Below are positions 9,830 through 22,089 of a DNA stretch of 64,000 nucleotides, piece by piece. The notes beneath the pieces were generated by a model that saw only the letters and a list, made by a program, of their open reading frames with translations, ran no database searches and was not told the DNA's origin. Source of the DNA: Uranotaenia lowii (taxonomy: Eukaryota; Arthropoda; Insecta; Diptera; Culicidae); the NCBI RefSeq assembly GCF_029784155.1, contig NC_073693.1, positions 27,874,002 to 27,938,001 of the forward strand, written 5' to 3'. A program made the position numbers and the translations under genes. Position 1 is the first letter of the stretch. Every line of letters starts with the position of its first letter.

Positions 9830-10655
9830 AGTTTTACCAGTTATTTTAAAATTTACAAAAACATGCAATTTTCACCCTACTAAGAAAAAGGGGTAAGTTG
9901 CAACAAACTTTCTTTTTAATGAAAATTCTTATGAAAACGTTTGAAAATTTAAAATTTTTGATACATTTGTGATGTCATAACGCATAAAGCACCAACTGCA
10001 GTAATTTTTTTTTGTTCGAATTAAATTTTACACTTTTTCTGTGAAAATTTTTTCTAAGAAAAAAGTGTAAATTTGCTGCATACATTTACGGGTAGAAAAA
10101 TACTACAAAGTATTCTATTAGCTAAAATAATAAAAAAAATAATCTTAGAATGGATGAAATTTTAAAATTAACAAACGCATAATGCAAAACAATCATATCC
10201 CAACGAGATTTATGAGGTTTAGTTTTGATTTGCATTTTATTGCATTTTGCCCCAGACAGGTAACTGAATTATAAAAATATTTATTTAAAAAAAATGGTGA
10301 TTGTTTGAAAAATATTTTCACACAAACAGTGTTAAAATAGGATAATGAAAGCAATATATAACTTTTAAGTTGATATCATTAAGCAAATCGGTCATACTAG
10401 GTAAAGTGTTTTACGGCATCGAAAAATGTAAAAATTTGTACATCTATTGCTCTAATTTTTATTTTTTTTTTGAGAATCAAAATGTTTTAAAAAAATCTTT
10501 CACGATGTTAAAAATTATATCATCATCAATTTGTTATCATTCAATGATAACTTTATTACAGTATATTGAAATAAGAATTGAATGAGTGTTGTGGTATACA
10601 AATGTTGCATCTAACGCTGTTTTTGCATGATGCCCCGTTTGACGGTATTGGATTC
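9830..10655 (+). repeat. Dispersed repeat family A, copy 1
   Basis: Matches the reverse complement of 43875-44700 in order: ATGCAATTTTCAC..CTA..AGAAAAAGG; GTTGCAACAAAC; CACCAACTGCAGTAATTT; GATTTGCATTTTATTGCATTTTG; ACAGGTAACTGAATTATAAAAATATTTA; GGTCATA..GGTAAAGT..TACGGC(A/T)TCGAAAAATGT; TATCATCATCA; and CAAATGTTGCATCTAACGC..GTTTTTGCATGATGCCCC near 10600-10635. No coding potential or clear termini, so it is an old transposon remnant of unknown class. Confidence 0.7.
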
Positions 10656-10739
10656 TTTCGTGGTTTTTTAAACTTTTTCCCCATTGAACCGAAAAGTTTC
10701 TTAATTTTTAGCACAAAAAATTTCATATTCTTCCATTGT

Positions 10740-11670
10740 TGACCTTTTTTGTATTTTGTTTTGTTATTTTTGATTTCTATTCATTTGAAAATTTTCAAAT
10801 TTTTTGGAATTTTTTGACATTTTGGACATTATTTATATTTTCGACTTTTTGGAATTTTTGTCATTTTTGACACTTATGACACTTGAGGTGTTTTTTAACT
10901 TTTTTGTCATCTGAGACAATTTGCCTATGTTTGACCTTGTTTTCTGATATATGACCTTTTCTTGATTTTTTTTTGATAATTTTGAAATTCTTCATACTTA
11001 TGATGTGTCATTATTTCAACATTAAATAAGCTTAGTTAATGTGTCGTTATTTCTACAATTATTACATTTTTGAATTTTTTTTTTATTTTTGACATCTCTG
11101 AATTTATTGAAATGTTAGACTTTTGTTATCATTTTTGAAAAATTCGTACATTCTTTACATTTTTGACATTTTTTATATCTCCGTTTTTGATTTTTTTAAA
11201 TTTTGGAAATTATTAACGACATTTTCAACATTTTATGCTTTTTATTTTTTTTTTATTTTCCTGACATTTATGACATTTCCAAAATTTTTGATATTTTTGA
11301 AATTTCTGACATTTATTTTTGAAAATTTGGACGCACTTTTGACACTTTTGCCATTGTTGACATTTTTGGATTTTTTACGATTTTGAAATTTTTAGACTTT
11401 TTGACATTTTTTATATTTTTTATCATTTGACATTTAATACATGTTTGACTTTTTCGTCATGTTTGACACATTAGATTATTTTGACCTATCCGTAATTTTT
11501 TTCATTTTTGATATTTCGAAAATTGTTGAAACTCTTGACTTTTTTTAACATTTTTGTCTTTTTTGACAAACTTCACTTTTTTTTATTTTTTCTCCATATT
11601 CGCCGTTTTTGTTATTTTAGAAACTATAAACATTTTTATCGAAATTTTCGACTTTTTATCAAATTAAAAA
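10740..11670. repeat. Degenerate TTTTTGACA repeat tract
   Basis: About 930 bp of T-rich sequence in which TTTTTGACA and variants (TTTTTGTCA, TTTTGACATTT, TTTTTGATATT) recur every 9 to 20 bases. It looks like an old, mutated version of the minisatellite at 829-1237 with GACA in place of GTCA. Small reading frames here are Phe/Leu-rich artefacts. Confidence 0.6.
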
Positions 11671-13626
11671 TTATAAGCGTAAAAATTATTTAGTGTGATC
11701 GAATAATGTATCTTCTTCGAGTAAAAATTCCAGCCTATCTCTTAACGCCATTACAAATGTGTTTTGGAATCGCAATTTCAGTAACTATAAACATGTTTTA
11801 CCCAGAAACCTATACCAAAGACTAAAAAAATATTCAAAGTGTAAAATTTAAATTGTTTTTCAATTTTGAATCGCGAGGAATCGTTAATTTTACAATACTT
11901 TGTTTTTATTAAATAATATTTAGGTTTAAGAAATAATCACCAATTTTTGAAGACGTCTTATTTAAAGGAATAAAACGGAAAAAACCATTAATTCATGAAA
12001 CTTCCTGGAATAACACTGAAACGATGAAGCCTTCGCTTGATTTTTAAAAATTATACTCTGTATTAATCTGTGCATTTCTGCAGTGTTTTGAATTATTATC
12101 AGCTTTTTTTCTAAATTAAAAAAAAATCAAAGAGATTACCAATGAGTTTTAGTTTTGTATGGAAATGTATACGGGAAAACTACATTTTTCTTACAAAAAT
12201 TGCCAGAGATGTACTGAAAGTACATCAACAAAGCACTAATCTGACTTGCACTCAAGAAAAAATATTTGATGTCATACCATTTTATTTTCAATTTATTTTT
12301 AATTTTTGCGCTTTTGACTGCTTATTTGCAAGCTGTGTAATCTTACGTTGAAAACAAAAAATCTCAAAAAACTGCTGTGCATAGCAGGGAATTGATTGAT
12401 TTATAAAACCTTCGCAAAACATTTAATGAAATTAGTAAAAGCTCTAGCAAGCAAAAATTGCCATTTTTAAATGCATTTTTTTGTTTTTTTTTATTTTGCC
12501 TCTTTGTCATGTTAGCAGAAAATGTAGGTTGAGTAACGTTCTGAACAATAAAGAGTTTTAAAAGGATGTTTCACCCCTAGGGAATAAAAAGTTATTTTCT
12601 ATTACATTTATCAAAACTTTTAAAGGATTATTATAAGTTCATTACTTTTAGTGATACGAGCAAAAAAATATCTGTTATTCTTTCAATTTTTTAAAATTAT
12701 TTTCAAGCATCGTATCGCTGAAACTAGAATTCTTCATGCTTAATGTATTTTTGCAAAATCTGAATCCTGATTTGAACGGAGAAAAATTAATACCTACTTT
12801 TTTAAATCGGATTTGGTTTGTTATTAAAAATTTTAGTTTTTGAGTTTTCAATGATGAATTGCAGTAAAAACAAATAATTGTGAACATTTTTTATGTAATT
12901 TAACAAAACAAGAGCTGCTAGGATAAATTTGACAGATGCTACAAATTTCGGACGATAAAATTTATCGAAATCGGTTTTCGAAATGAAAAAAAATCTGATC
13001 TCTTTTATTGTTATTTGTTATGATTATCAATCACATGAAAAAAGCTTGTATAAAAATGTTTGTGTAAACCGATATCACCGGTTGATTATGATTTTAATCG
13101 AATTATTAATGACATTTCGGTGAAGTATTATATTCTTATTGGAAGAATATCGAATGAAAGTATTGAAAACTTTAGACGGATGGATTAGATGGAAACGGAC
13201 GGATGGATAAAGAACGAATGACCAATGATCATATTTTGCAATTTAGCCGAAACAAATTTCAAATCCTTCTTTTGTCACTTGCAGTTGGAACAATGCGAGG
13301 AGAGGGATATTAAAAAATAATGTGAAAGAATAAATTGCACTACATGCAAGAAAATGTCTGTTGTATCATTGCACAAACCATATAAATCAAGTATTTTTTT
13401 TATAGAAAAATTCAATCAAATCAAGAAAACAAAGCATGAAATAACTCTAAACTTTCACAATTTTATTTTGGTCTTGTAATTTGGTGTTTTTTTCGAAATT
13501 AACATAAAATACTTCAAACTTTATTCACTCCCCCTTCGTGATTTTTGGAAATTTCAATAGAGAAGGGGATGTGTGACAATAGAACAAATTGGTTTTTGTT
13601 CCAGCCTTATTTGATATTTTATTTAA
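11671..13626. other. No gene or defined repeat seen
   Basis: AT-rich sequence without recognisable coding, RNA or transposon features. Small frames at 12142-12351 and 12675-12887 have no family resemblance and lie in low-complexity context. GGATGGAT/GGACGGAC words at 13176-13210 form a weak local repeat. Confidence 0.4.
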
Positions 13627-13820
13627 TTTTTTTTTGTTTCGATTATAGTCGTTTTGCCATCTTTATGGCATTCGCGACTTTATCAACGTTACAGTTGGCG
13701 GATTGTTATTAAAAAACTTATCCGGTACAACTGTGTTCGATGTTTACTCTTGGGCTCGAACTCGCGGACATTGGCTTAGGAGATAACAGACTTGCCAACT
13801 GAGCTATATCACAAGCCCTG
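13627..13820 (-). mobile_element. tRNA-derived SINE, second copy
   Basis: Same family as 6416-6606 but on the minus strand. The head is at 13820 (rc reads GGGCTTGTGATATAGCTCAG). The A box and the B box (GAGTTCGAGCCC on the minus strand) are conserved, as are the body words and the A-rich tail, which appears as the T-run at 13627-13636. Flanks share only a short TTATTTAA-like word on both sides, so the target duplication has decayed or is short. Confidence 0.88.
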
Positions 13821-13829
13821 GATTATTTA

Positions 13830-14320
13830 AAAATAAAAAATAGATTATTATTGTTTCATATTGTTGTATAATGTAAGGAATTAAATGATTCTCACTCGAG
13901 AGTGATGAGTTTTTGACTTTGTTTTAGAAATCAAGAGTGAAAGAATTTTTAAAAAGGAAAAAAATTCCATTTTTAATTTGAGTTTAATCAAGTTAGGAAT
14001 GTTCAGAAATGGATAAAAACAAGTAAATATGTCAGGTTTACTTTATTTAAAAGAAATATTTTCATTTACTTTTCTGCAAATGTTAAAAACAATATCAAGG
14101 CATTATTTAAAACAGTTTAAATAAATTTTGATATTTTTTTAAAGTCCTAAAGGTTTGCCAGAAACTGAAATGATTCACTACTAGCTCTTCGAATAAGTTT
14201 TTTATAACCGTTCTAAACAGATTTGCAAACACTCTTCATAGAGATTATTTTGGACATGAATTTGTAATCAATCAAATGGAGTGCATTTTTATGTGTTTAT
14301 CTTCATGACCTCAGCCATCC
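13830..14320. other. No gene recognised
   Basis: AT-rich sequence between a SINE copy and the GC-richer island at 14320-14740. No feature is supported. Confidence 0.35.
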
Positions 14321-14740
14321 GTAACACCATTGAATCGGTCAGATAGAGATAGTAAAATTCACATACCAAATTATAATCGTTTTGCTTATCAAGTGCCGGT
14401 GGAGATGTGTTGTTATCCCGTAGCATCTAGCATCTGCCAAAAAATAAAACATAAAAGTAGGAAAAAACTCGCAAAGATAAGATTGCCAGTGGAAATGTGG
14501 AGAGCATTCCGGGGCACGATTTCCACTGGAACCCATGTCTTCGTCATAAAAAGGCAAAATGCTCTGTTTGGCTGTTGTTCGGTTGGGTGCCAAAAGTCAA
14601 CCTCCGGTCCTCCGACAAACTCGAGGACGAGGACCAACAGCAGGAACAGGATGAACGAATAGGTTCTCGGACCATAACCATGGACCATAATCACGTGCAC
14701 ATGAGCTGAATGTCCAAATATGCAGGCAAACATGGGATGG
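14320..14740. promoter_or_regulatory. GC-richer non-coding island, function unknown
   Basis: Base composition rises sharply compared with both flanks. Reading frames are open on both strands (plus 14330-14662, minus 14413-14733), but the peptides show no domain I recognise and neither has a convincing codon pattern. The minus-strand peptide has a hydrophobic segment that could equally be a by-product of the complement. No splice sites can be assigned. It may be a conserved cis-regulatory element. CAGTGGAAAT and CACTGGAA words occur on opposite strands around 14490-14530, giving a short inverted repeat. Confidence 0.3.
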
Positions 14741-15404
14741 TTTGCACCCAGAGTTTTGAATGGTTGATAGAAATTGTCCTTAACTTGTTATTTCAAGAAA
14801 TTTTAAAACAGTTGGATATATTTCAAACTGACTTGCTGTACAACTTAATAGTTATATTTATTTATTTTATTCTGAATAAAAATTGAAAGAAAAAAATATA
14901 TCGATATATTTTTTCTCATTTTGAAATAAATAAACAATGTTTTTGACACAAATAAATATACAAATGATTTTTTTTCCAGAAGCAACAAAAAAATCGTATA
15001 TTTTTCCTTATAGTTTGAGAACATTTTTGAATATTTTCTTTACCCTCAGCTGGAACAAGCGTAAAATTTGTGCCTTTATACTAAGCATTTAATCTTTACA
15101 AATTATTAACAATTTTAAAGTTTCAATAAATTAGGAACTAGTTCTTAATTGCAAATAAAAAAATAGTTTGTTTCTGATAGGAAGTACCAGTTCCTAAATA
15201 ATAAATGAATATACTGATAATCAACGATAATTGTGGGCAGGGCTGTTGTAAGAAACGGCTCATGGGGGAGGGGGCGGTTTGGTGAATATTATCTAATTAT
15301 TCAGGATGAAGTTATTACATTTTGAAATTTATTTCAAACCCAACTTTAAAAAACAAGTACTGAGAGATGCCAAATTTTTCTCATGAAGCTTAAACAAAAA
15401 CGAG
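14741..15404. other. No gene recognised
   Basis: AT-rich. A 24-bp perfect palindrome (AAAAAATATATCGATATATT plus TTTT) lies at 14891-14914, most simply explained by AT-rich composition. A GGGGGAGGGGGC word is near 15263-15275. Confidence 0.35.
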
Positions 15405-15470
15405 GAATTGTGTTATAGCTCAGTTGGCATGTCAGTACCGTTGCCTTCTGAGCTGACGTTCGTGAGGTTT
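15405..15470 (+). mobile_element. tRNA-derived SINE, head fragment
   Basis: A truncated copy of the SINE seen at 6416-6606. The A-box region TTATAGCTCAGTTGGC and the downstream words CTTCTGAGCTGACGTTCGTGAGG align with it, but the B box and the rest of the body are missing from about 15467 onward. Confidence 0.7.
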
Positions 15471-15529
15471 TTAATTTTTCAATCATAAAACAAATCCTTT
15501 AAAATGAATCCAGATCTTATTCTTTGTTT

Positions 15530-16850
15530 GTGATTTTCATCAGGTTTGTGTTTTTAAACTGACTCTGCTTGCATTTGAAAATTGAATTTTGAATCAAGAA
15601 TCAAAGTTTGGAAACTGCAATCTCCTTCAATTTGAATCTTCAATAAAACTCTGATATTGATTAAAAAATTTATATTCAAGCTGAGTACGTATTTCAAATT
15701 TTGATTCCGAGTCAGAATTCTGTATTTTAAGCATAAAACGAAAATCTGTATCCAATTTCCAGAAAAGAATTACTTTTAATTTGAAACCAAAATGCGAAAA
15801 AAAATGCTCAACCAGAAATCTCTTATTTGATTCTGAATTTAATGGTTTCAATATAAATTTTTCTCTTATTTACTCGTAATTGAACTTGTTAATTTAAACA
15901 AAAATTTCGAATGAAAAAAAGAATTAAGATTTTTCAATTATCGACTCATTAAACTTTTTCCTGTTTCAATTCAGCATGAATAAATTTTGATCGCGATTTG
16001 GTATTTTTCTTTTTTTTTTTAACTGCCGTGCTGAGAACAGTAAGCGTCCATTACCAGGGGGCTAAAATGAGCTTCTTCCGCTTTTGAATGGATGATGAAA
16101 ATTTCAAGTCAAAATCTTAACAATGGTTTCAATTTTTATATTTTCTTTTCATATCCTGGAATGATGAGTTTTGAATATGAAAAATCCATCTTATTTTAGT
16201 TGGGAATACAAAACCAAGATTGGGTTCATCCTAAAAGTTTCTCAGCAAGTATCTGGGCTGGGCAGTTTTGAAGTTTTTATGTTAAAACCTTGCATAAAAC
16301 AGGCATACTGTTTCAAAATTTTGATCAGAATACGACTAATATTCAGGCAAATTACGGAAATGTTCCATTAGAATCAAGAAGAAACATATTTGAAAAATTG
16401 ATTTTTTGTCAAAACAAATCAGCAGATTAAGAATCATATAAAAAGCTTCCGAAAATTCGTTCTTGTTTGTTTTGACGAAATTTATTTAAAAAAGTTTTTG
16501 GACGAAAGGTACATCATTCTAAGGACTAAATTTAATTTTTTTTTTCAATTTAGCAATTAAAGTGAAAAAATCTGCCCAAAATCTGGGCAATCTGATATAT
16601 TTATTCTAACGTTTTGAATTCTGTTAGACTTTTTAGAGTTCAAAATTTGGAATTCAATACTTGAGACTAAATGACTATCAACAAGTGGGAAATTTTTTGA
16701 AAAACCTGTTGTTAAATTTTAAACTTGGGGTAAGATTTTGAGATTTTGGACTACGTTTTGGGTCGAGATTGTTACTCTTGACTAATTTTAGCTGTTCATC
16801 AAAATTTGATTAATAATTTTAATTTTTAAGTTAAGCAGTGGCGTGGATTT
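15530..16850 (+). repeat. Dispersed repeat family B, copy 1
   Basis: Colinear with 20380-21720 and partly with 55640-56440. Shared landmarks: GAAACTGC(A/G)ATCTCCT; TTGAATATGAAAAAT(C/G)CATCTT near 16175; AAAACCAAGATT near 16210; GTTAAATGACTATCAACAAGTG-type words near 16670; GAGATTGTTACT near 16760; and CATCAAAATTTGATTAA near 16797. About 1.3 kb, no reading frame, many GAATTC/TTTGAAT-type words. Class unknown; ancient by divergence. Confidence 0.65.
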
Positions 16851-16859
16851 GGGTGTTTA

Positions 16860-19800
16860 AAATAAACTTTTGTAAAAATCCTATTTAATGTACACTTTTA
16901 AAAGATTTAATTTAGAAAATAATTCTGTGTACATAAATTCGCTCAAAGCACGATTTTATTTTTTTTTTAATTTTGTTTGGATTTAAAAATAAACGAAAAA
17001 ATGGAAAATGAACAACATTTGTAACCAAAATTTGAAATTAGTAAGCTATCTAAAAAAAAAATTTTGTCCATACATTTTTTATTTAGCTGACCATAATGTG
17101 TACCGGGCGTAAAATGTATCGATGCCGGTGCATTGATTGGCAATGAATTGGTTAAAAAATATTAATTGATGAAAAACCAGACTTGAAGGCTATCCTCTAG
17201 GCCACGGGCCGCGGCACAGAAATCCGCATCTTTTAATGGCATCGGCATCGAAAAAAAAATTTACGATTACACATTTTGGTAAGTTGAAGAAAAAAAAATA
17301 TTGTAAATGTAAAATGCAATGTAAAATTAACATTTTGATACAAATTCAGTTCATTTTCCGTGTAGTTTTTAGTCCAAACAAAATTTTAAAGGTTGAAAAT
17401 AAACAAGCTTTGTGAAAATAAATATTTTGGAACCCTGAATATTTTTAAAATCCAATCTTTGAAAAGTGGCCTTTTTTCAAAGGTTGCGTTTGCGATACCT
17501 CTAAACATGATTTTTTTTTCAGTTGACCCCATACAAAAAATTGTTCCAACACCCAATACTATGATTTGGAGATTGAGCCCCAAGTTTCTCAGATACTATG
17601 GAATTTTGAGACACCAAAATATACCTATGTCCTTGTAGATTTTTTTTCACATTTTTAAGCTTAATTCAATACCGATGAAGAATTCAAACAATTTTAAAAC
17701 ATTCAAAATTCAATAAGCAGTCATAAAACCAACTATTGAAATATTTTTTTTTTGCGTAACTTTCTTGGATTGAGAGCAATGAAGATATTTTCGCTTACAA
17801 AATAATTTTTACTCGGATTCATTACAGATTCATAGTCCATGCAGGAGAGGGTTAAGAAATTTTGTTCATTAAAAGTCATTATTTTCATATTTGTAATTTT
17901 TGTCATTTTGAATAATATTGATTTATTTGATTTTTAAAAAGTATTTTTTTGTTTAGTATTTTTTCGAAGATTTTAAAATTTAAATGTAAACCTGTGATTT
18001 TCAAATAAATCTAGCATTTGTTTTCAAACGTCTAATTTTAAAATCCTGACAAAAGTTGAATTCTCAAAATTCTAATTGGAATTAGAAGGTACTTACTTCT
18101 CAATCTGGTGAAATATTAGTTTAGAATAATATAAGGAGTATTGCTGATTTCAAACGTTTTCAATTGTTGAACTCATTGAATCAAGAAAATGAAATATTCA
18201 AGTAAATTTTGAAGACGCAGTTTAAATTGTTTAACTTGGTTTTAACTTGATTACTTCTTTCTCTGAAGGTACTTTCTTCAACGAAATGGAAGTTAATAAA
18301 AACCTTTTTTTTTTGCAAAACTATTTGAATTTTACATTTTGAATGAATTCGTAGTCTGAAATCCTGATCGTGAATCCTTCAAACATCATCTATTTCGGCA
18401 ACTTTGACTTTTAACTCAATTGTTAGAAGCCAAAACAAAATCATAATGAAAAAAAAGTTCTTTATAAATTGATCATGAAATGATATTATCTTTAAAAAAG
18501 GTTTAGTCATTTTGATGATACAGCCAAAACAGTGATCCAGTTCTTTATGTAACTAATCGGCTAGTTAAATTTTTCCAACTCAGAAAGTGGCTCCAGAGAG
18601 TAGCCTTTCGTTCCTTTTCTTATTCTTTATCTGATAAATTTACAAGAAATCTTGAATGTATGGGAGTTTTTACCTGAATTCATATTTAAAGAAACGTGGA
18701 ATAAAATGATAACAAACTGGTTCGATGCTTTGATTCTAAAGTTTTTCTTTAAACAAAACTTTCAAATGCACAACTTTCAATATACAAGTCTTGGTAAATT
18801 TATTTCAAGCATATACACTTATTTTATTAAACTTTCAATTTTCGAAATCATCACCTCTGTATCCTAGCAATTATTTTTTTTTGAGATTGGGTAAAAGGAT
18901 ATGACTTGGAGACACTTTTGACCGTGTTGTGATCTTGAAGAATAAACCTCATATTCTCCTGTACTCCTACTGTTTGTGTTGATTGCATGTACTCTTTTTT
19001 ATATTTTATCAATTAAAACTTATTAACCGCTGCTTTTCATGTTAACTAAAGGTTTGTTTAAACGAATTATTAAAATATTAGAACTCTTAGCTTTTATTCG
19101 CAACATATTGAAAATTGAAATTTTTCAACCAATTTTCAACAAAAATATTGTTATTTTTGTACAGTAACAGAAGAAACAGCTCATAATCCCTATCATTCAT
19201 TACTCATATCATTATTCATTAATTTTGTTTTTTTCAAATCGTCTACGATGTTATGCATTAAAAACCATCTTGACTTTATAGAATCAATTTGAAATATTTA
19301 ATAAAATCCTACCAAGTGAGAAAAACGTGATTGGGATACAACCGCCTTTAAACACGAAAAAACCTATTAAACATTCAATAACAAATCGGTTATTAAAAAT
19401 TTTCCTGACATATCTAGCAGCTCAACTAAAATTTGATTACCTGAGAAAATAGAGATAAAATGGATTCCATCTACTGCTAAAATTTCAAAACTGCAGTTTT
19501 AAAAATAAAATGTTGAAAACGTTTACAATTCTTTGAAATCAGTTTTTTTTAATTAAAGTTTAGCCTTGAAAATTCATTCAATCAGCCTCAAAAGCATAAA
19601 ACTACGTATAAAAAATCCAATTGTTCATTTTCTGCCTAGTTTATGGGAAATCGATCATTGCATTTTTGATACGAAAAAACTAAATTTTAGACATTTTTTT
19701 CAATTTTGAAAATTGTTTAAAAAAAAGGGAAACCAAAATCATGTTTACGAGGAAACCATTTTTAGATAAACGAAACAGATATAAGAAGAAATCACAAATT

Positions 19801-20379
19801 GAAACAAAATTAAATCGGGCTCATCAAAGCAAAGGGGAATATTGACCTCGAACGATCCAGGGCACAGGAATAGCTTTTACTGCCATTAAAACTACCAACG
19901 TTCCACACTTGACCATTTCTTCCAGGAGTCAACAATTCTTGGCTCAGATGGATCAGGTGATGTTTGGGAGATTATCGGATTCGTTCTTCAGAGGGTTCGA
20001 ATCTAAAGGGTAAATTTGTCTTTGGGTTGGCCAGTACCAGATCTTCGATATTCGATGATTTTTTGAAAACTTCACAAATTTTCAATTTTCGGAATCGCAA
20101 TTCTCACTGTCAGAAAAAAAGCATCCTCTTCGTTCTTCCACAACCTACCAAGTCCAATAGGGGATCTTAAAGGCTTCATTTGAAGAAAAACTTGTTCATA
20201 TCAGGTTTTATGTCAACTCTTTTAAACTCGATACATTACGATTTTAGTTTGAAATTTGTTTTAATATGTTGAATAATGTTGAACAACAAACTATTAAAAA
20301 ATATATCCATCTGAATTTTCCTGAACCTGAAGATTAAATACAAGTTATTTTACCATCAATAAATTATCAATGAAAATCT
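16860..20379. other. Long stretch without recognised gene; one GTGGCTCCAGAGAG word
   Basis: AT-rich sequence. The small frames at 17393-17638, 18652-18867 and 19964-20170 show no known family. The 17-mer AAAGTGGCTCCAGAGAG at 18584-18600 recurs near 23480, 25021 and 38615. Somewhat GC-richer patches at 17090-17250 and 19840-20060 have no identifiable function. Confidence 0.4.
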
Positions 20380-21720
20380 ATTTTATTATAAAGATCCTGT
20401 GAAAAAATTAAGATGTTCGAAAATCGCAATCTTGAAAATGAGATCGGATCTTTCTTTGTAAACGTGGTTTTCACCTGTTTTGTAATTTTTGTTTGCCAAT
20501 TTTGAATTTTCATTCCAAATTTGATTTCTGCATTTTGAACCTGAATAAATATTCTGAATTCCTAGTTGGCAGTCGATTTCAGAATAAAAATTCCATATGA
20601 AATTTCCCAATAATTATGGACCATAAAGAGCATTTTATAATAGAATGCTAATCCAGAAATCTCTGATTTGAATTTCGAATCTTTGATATTCTATATGAAT
20701 ACTTTTTTCCATAATGTATTCGTTATTCAAAAGGTGAATCTGAAAAAAATGCGAATGATGAGACTCTGATATTTCAATCCTGAATCACCACCAAAAAACT
20801 TTTTTAATATTCAATTCTGTTAAAGAATTTAAAATGAAAATATGAAATCCAAATCTTTAATCTTTGTTATTTTTAATCTGTTCTTTTAATTTTCCGGAAT
20901 GTGAATTTCGAACATGGAAAATGAATCTTATTTTAGTTTTAAATGCAAAACCAAGATTCCATTCAGGATTTTCAAGAATAATTTACTGGATACAGATTCC
21001 ACAATCAAGGCACAGGCAATACATTTTGATTTTTTTTAATAAAAAATTGGAACCAGACATCGGAAACGATTCAAACCAAAGCCCACCAGATATTATTCCG
21101 CACTTATCCGTGCAGGGCTAATCCGGGCTATTTCTTCAAAAAACTTTGCAAAATCCTTGCATTCGATTTCATAATTTACAACCCAAAAGCAGGAGAATAT
21201 CCATGTATATTAGGGAATTCTTCAATTAAAATCGTTTTCTTTTTCATTGACACACATCTGCCACATTGTTTGAATAAACTTGGCACAAAAAATAGTTTTG
21301 GACGCGAAATACATAGATAAATGTTATCACGCAATAATTTTTTCATTCGATTTTGCAAATATAGTATTTGGGCAAAATCCAGACAATCAGGCACTCTCAG
21401 TGAGTCTGATCTTATTAAAAATTTGATATTCGGGACTAAGGACTGTACCCAAAATTCATGTATCAATTTCTTTTGTGAATAATTTTTGAAAGTGTTTTTC
21501 GAGTACAGTCTCTGAATGTCTGTCAACAAGTGAGAAATTTCTGAAAAACTGTAGTAGAATTGTAGACCTGAGATCATTATTTCATTAGATTTCAAGGGAT
21601 TGTCTCTATTTCTGAGTCGATATTGTTACTTTTCATTCAGTTAAGTTGTACATCAAAATTTGATTAAAAATTTAAATTTTGAGTTTAGAGAAGCACATTT
21701 TGCTTGACAATTTTTCAACC
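20380..21720 (+). repeat. Dispersed repeat family B, copy 2
   Basis: Colinear with 15530-16850. Matches include TGGAAAATGAATCTTATTTTAG near 20918, AAAACCAAGATT near 20947, a GGGCAAAATC.AGACAATC word near 21371, GTCTGTCAACAAGTGAGAAATT near 21520, CGATATTGTTACT near 21620, and CATCAAAATTTGATTAA near 21652. A 139-residue minus-strand frame (21176-21595) is not conserved in the other copies and is rejected as coding. Confidence 0.65.
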
Positions 21721-22089
21721 CTCATTAGGGGGGGGGGGGGAGGCGGCCATGATCTCCATTGCGTAAATACCAAATACTTTTTTTTGTATCATTGTGTATC
21801 AAAAATGTTTTTTTACACATTTTTTTATTTTAATTATAGCAAAATTTAAAAATCAGAAACTTTTCGATCTATAAGTTTAAATCTCCTTGATTTTTTTCAG
21901 CTAGCTTTAGCCTAGCAATCCTGCAATGTTAACCATCAATAATTTCAGTATTTTAATCATTCGAACAGCTTTCGAACAAGCCAAATTTAGCCTCACATTA
22001 GATATTTGTTTCACTGATAATCAGAGTGAGATTACCTCAAACTAGATCAATTGATGGTGTTTTGCTCGATTATAAATATTGTAAAGGGC

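Noticed and set aside
14889..14915. AAAAAATATATCGATATATT-type perfect palindrome as a regulatory site
   Set aside because: In such AT-rich sequence an A/T palindrome of this length is weak evidence, and nothing around it supports a function.
21176..21595. 139-codon minus-strand frame
   Set aside because: It lies inside a dispersed repeat and is not preserved in the parallel copy at 15530-16850.
21729..21741. Poly-G run as another copy of the G-ended MITE
   Set aside because: It is followed by AGGCGGCC rather than TAGGGTCTAAC, with no TTAA and no partner end.
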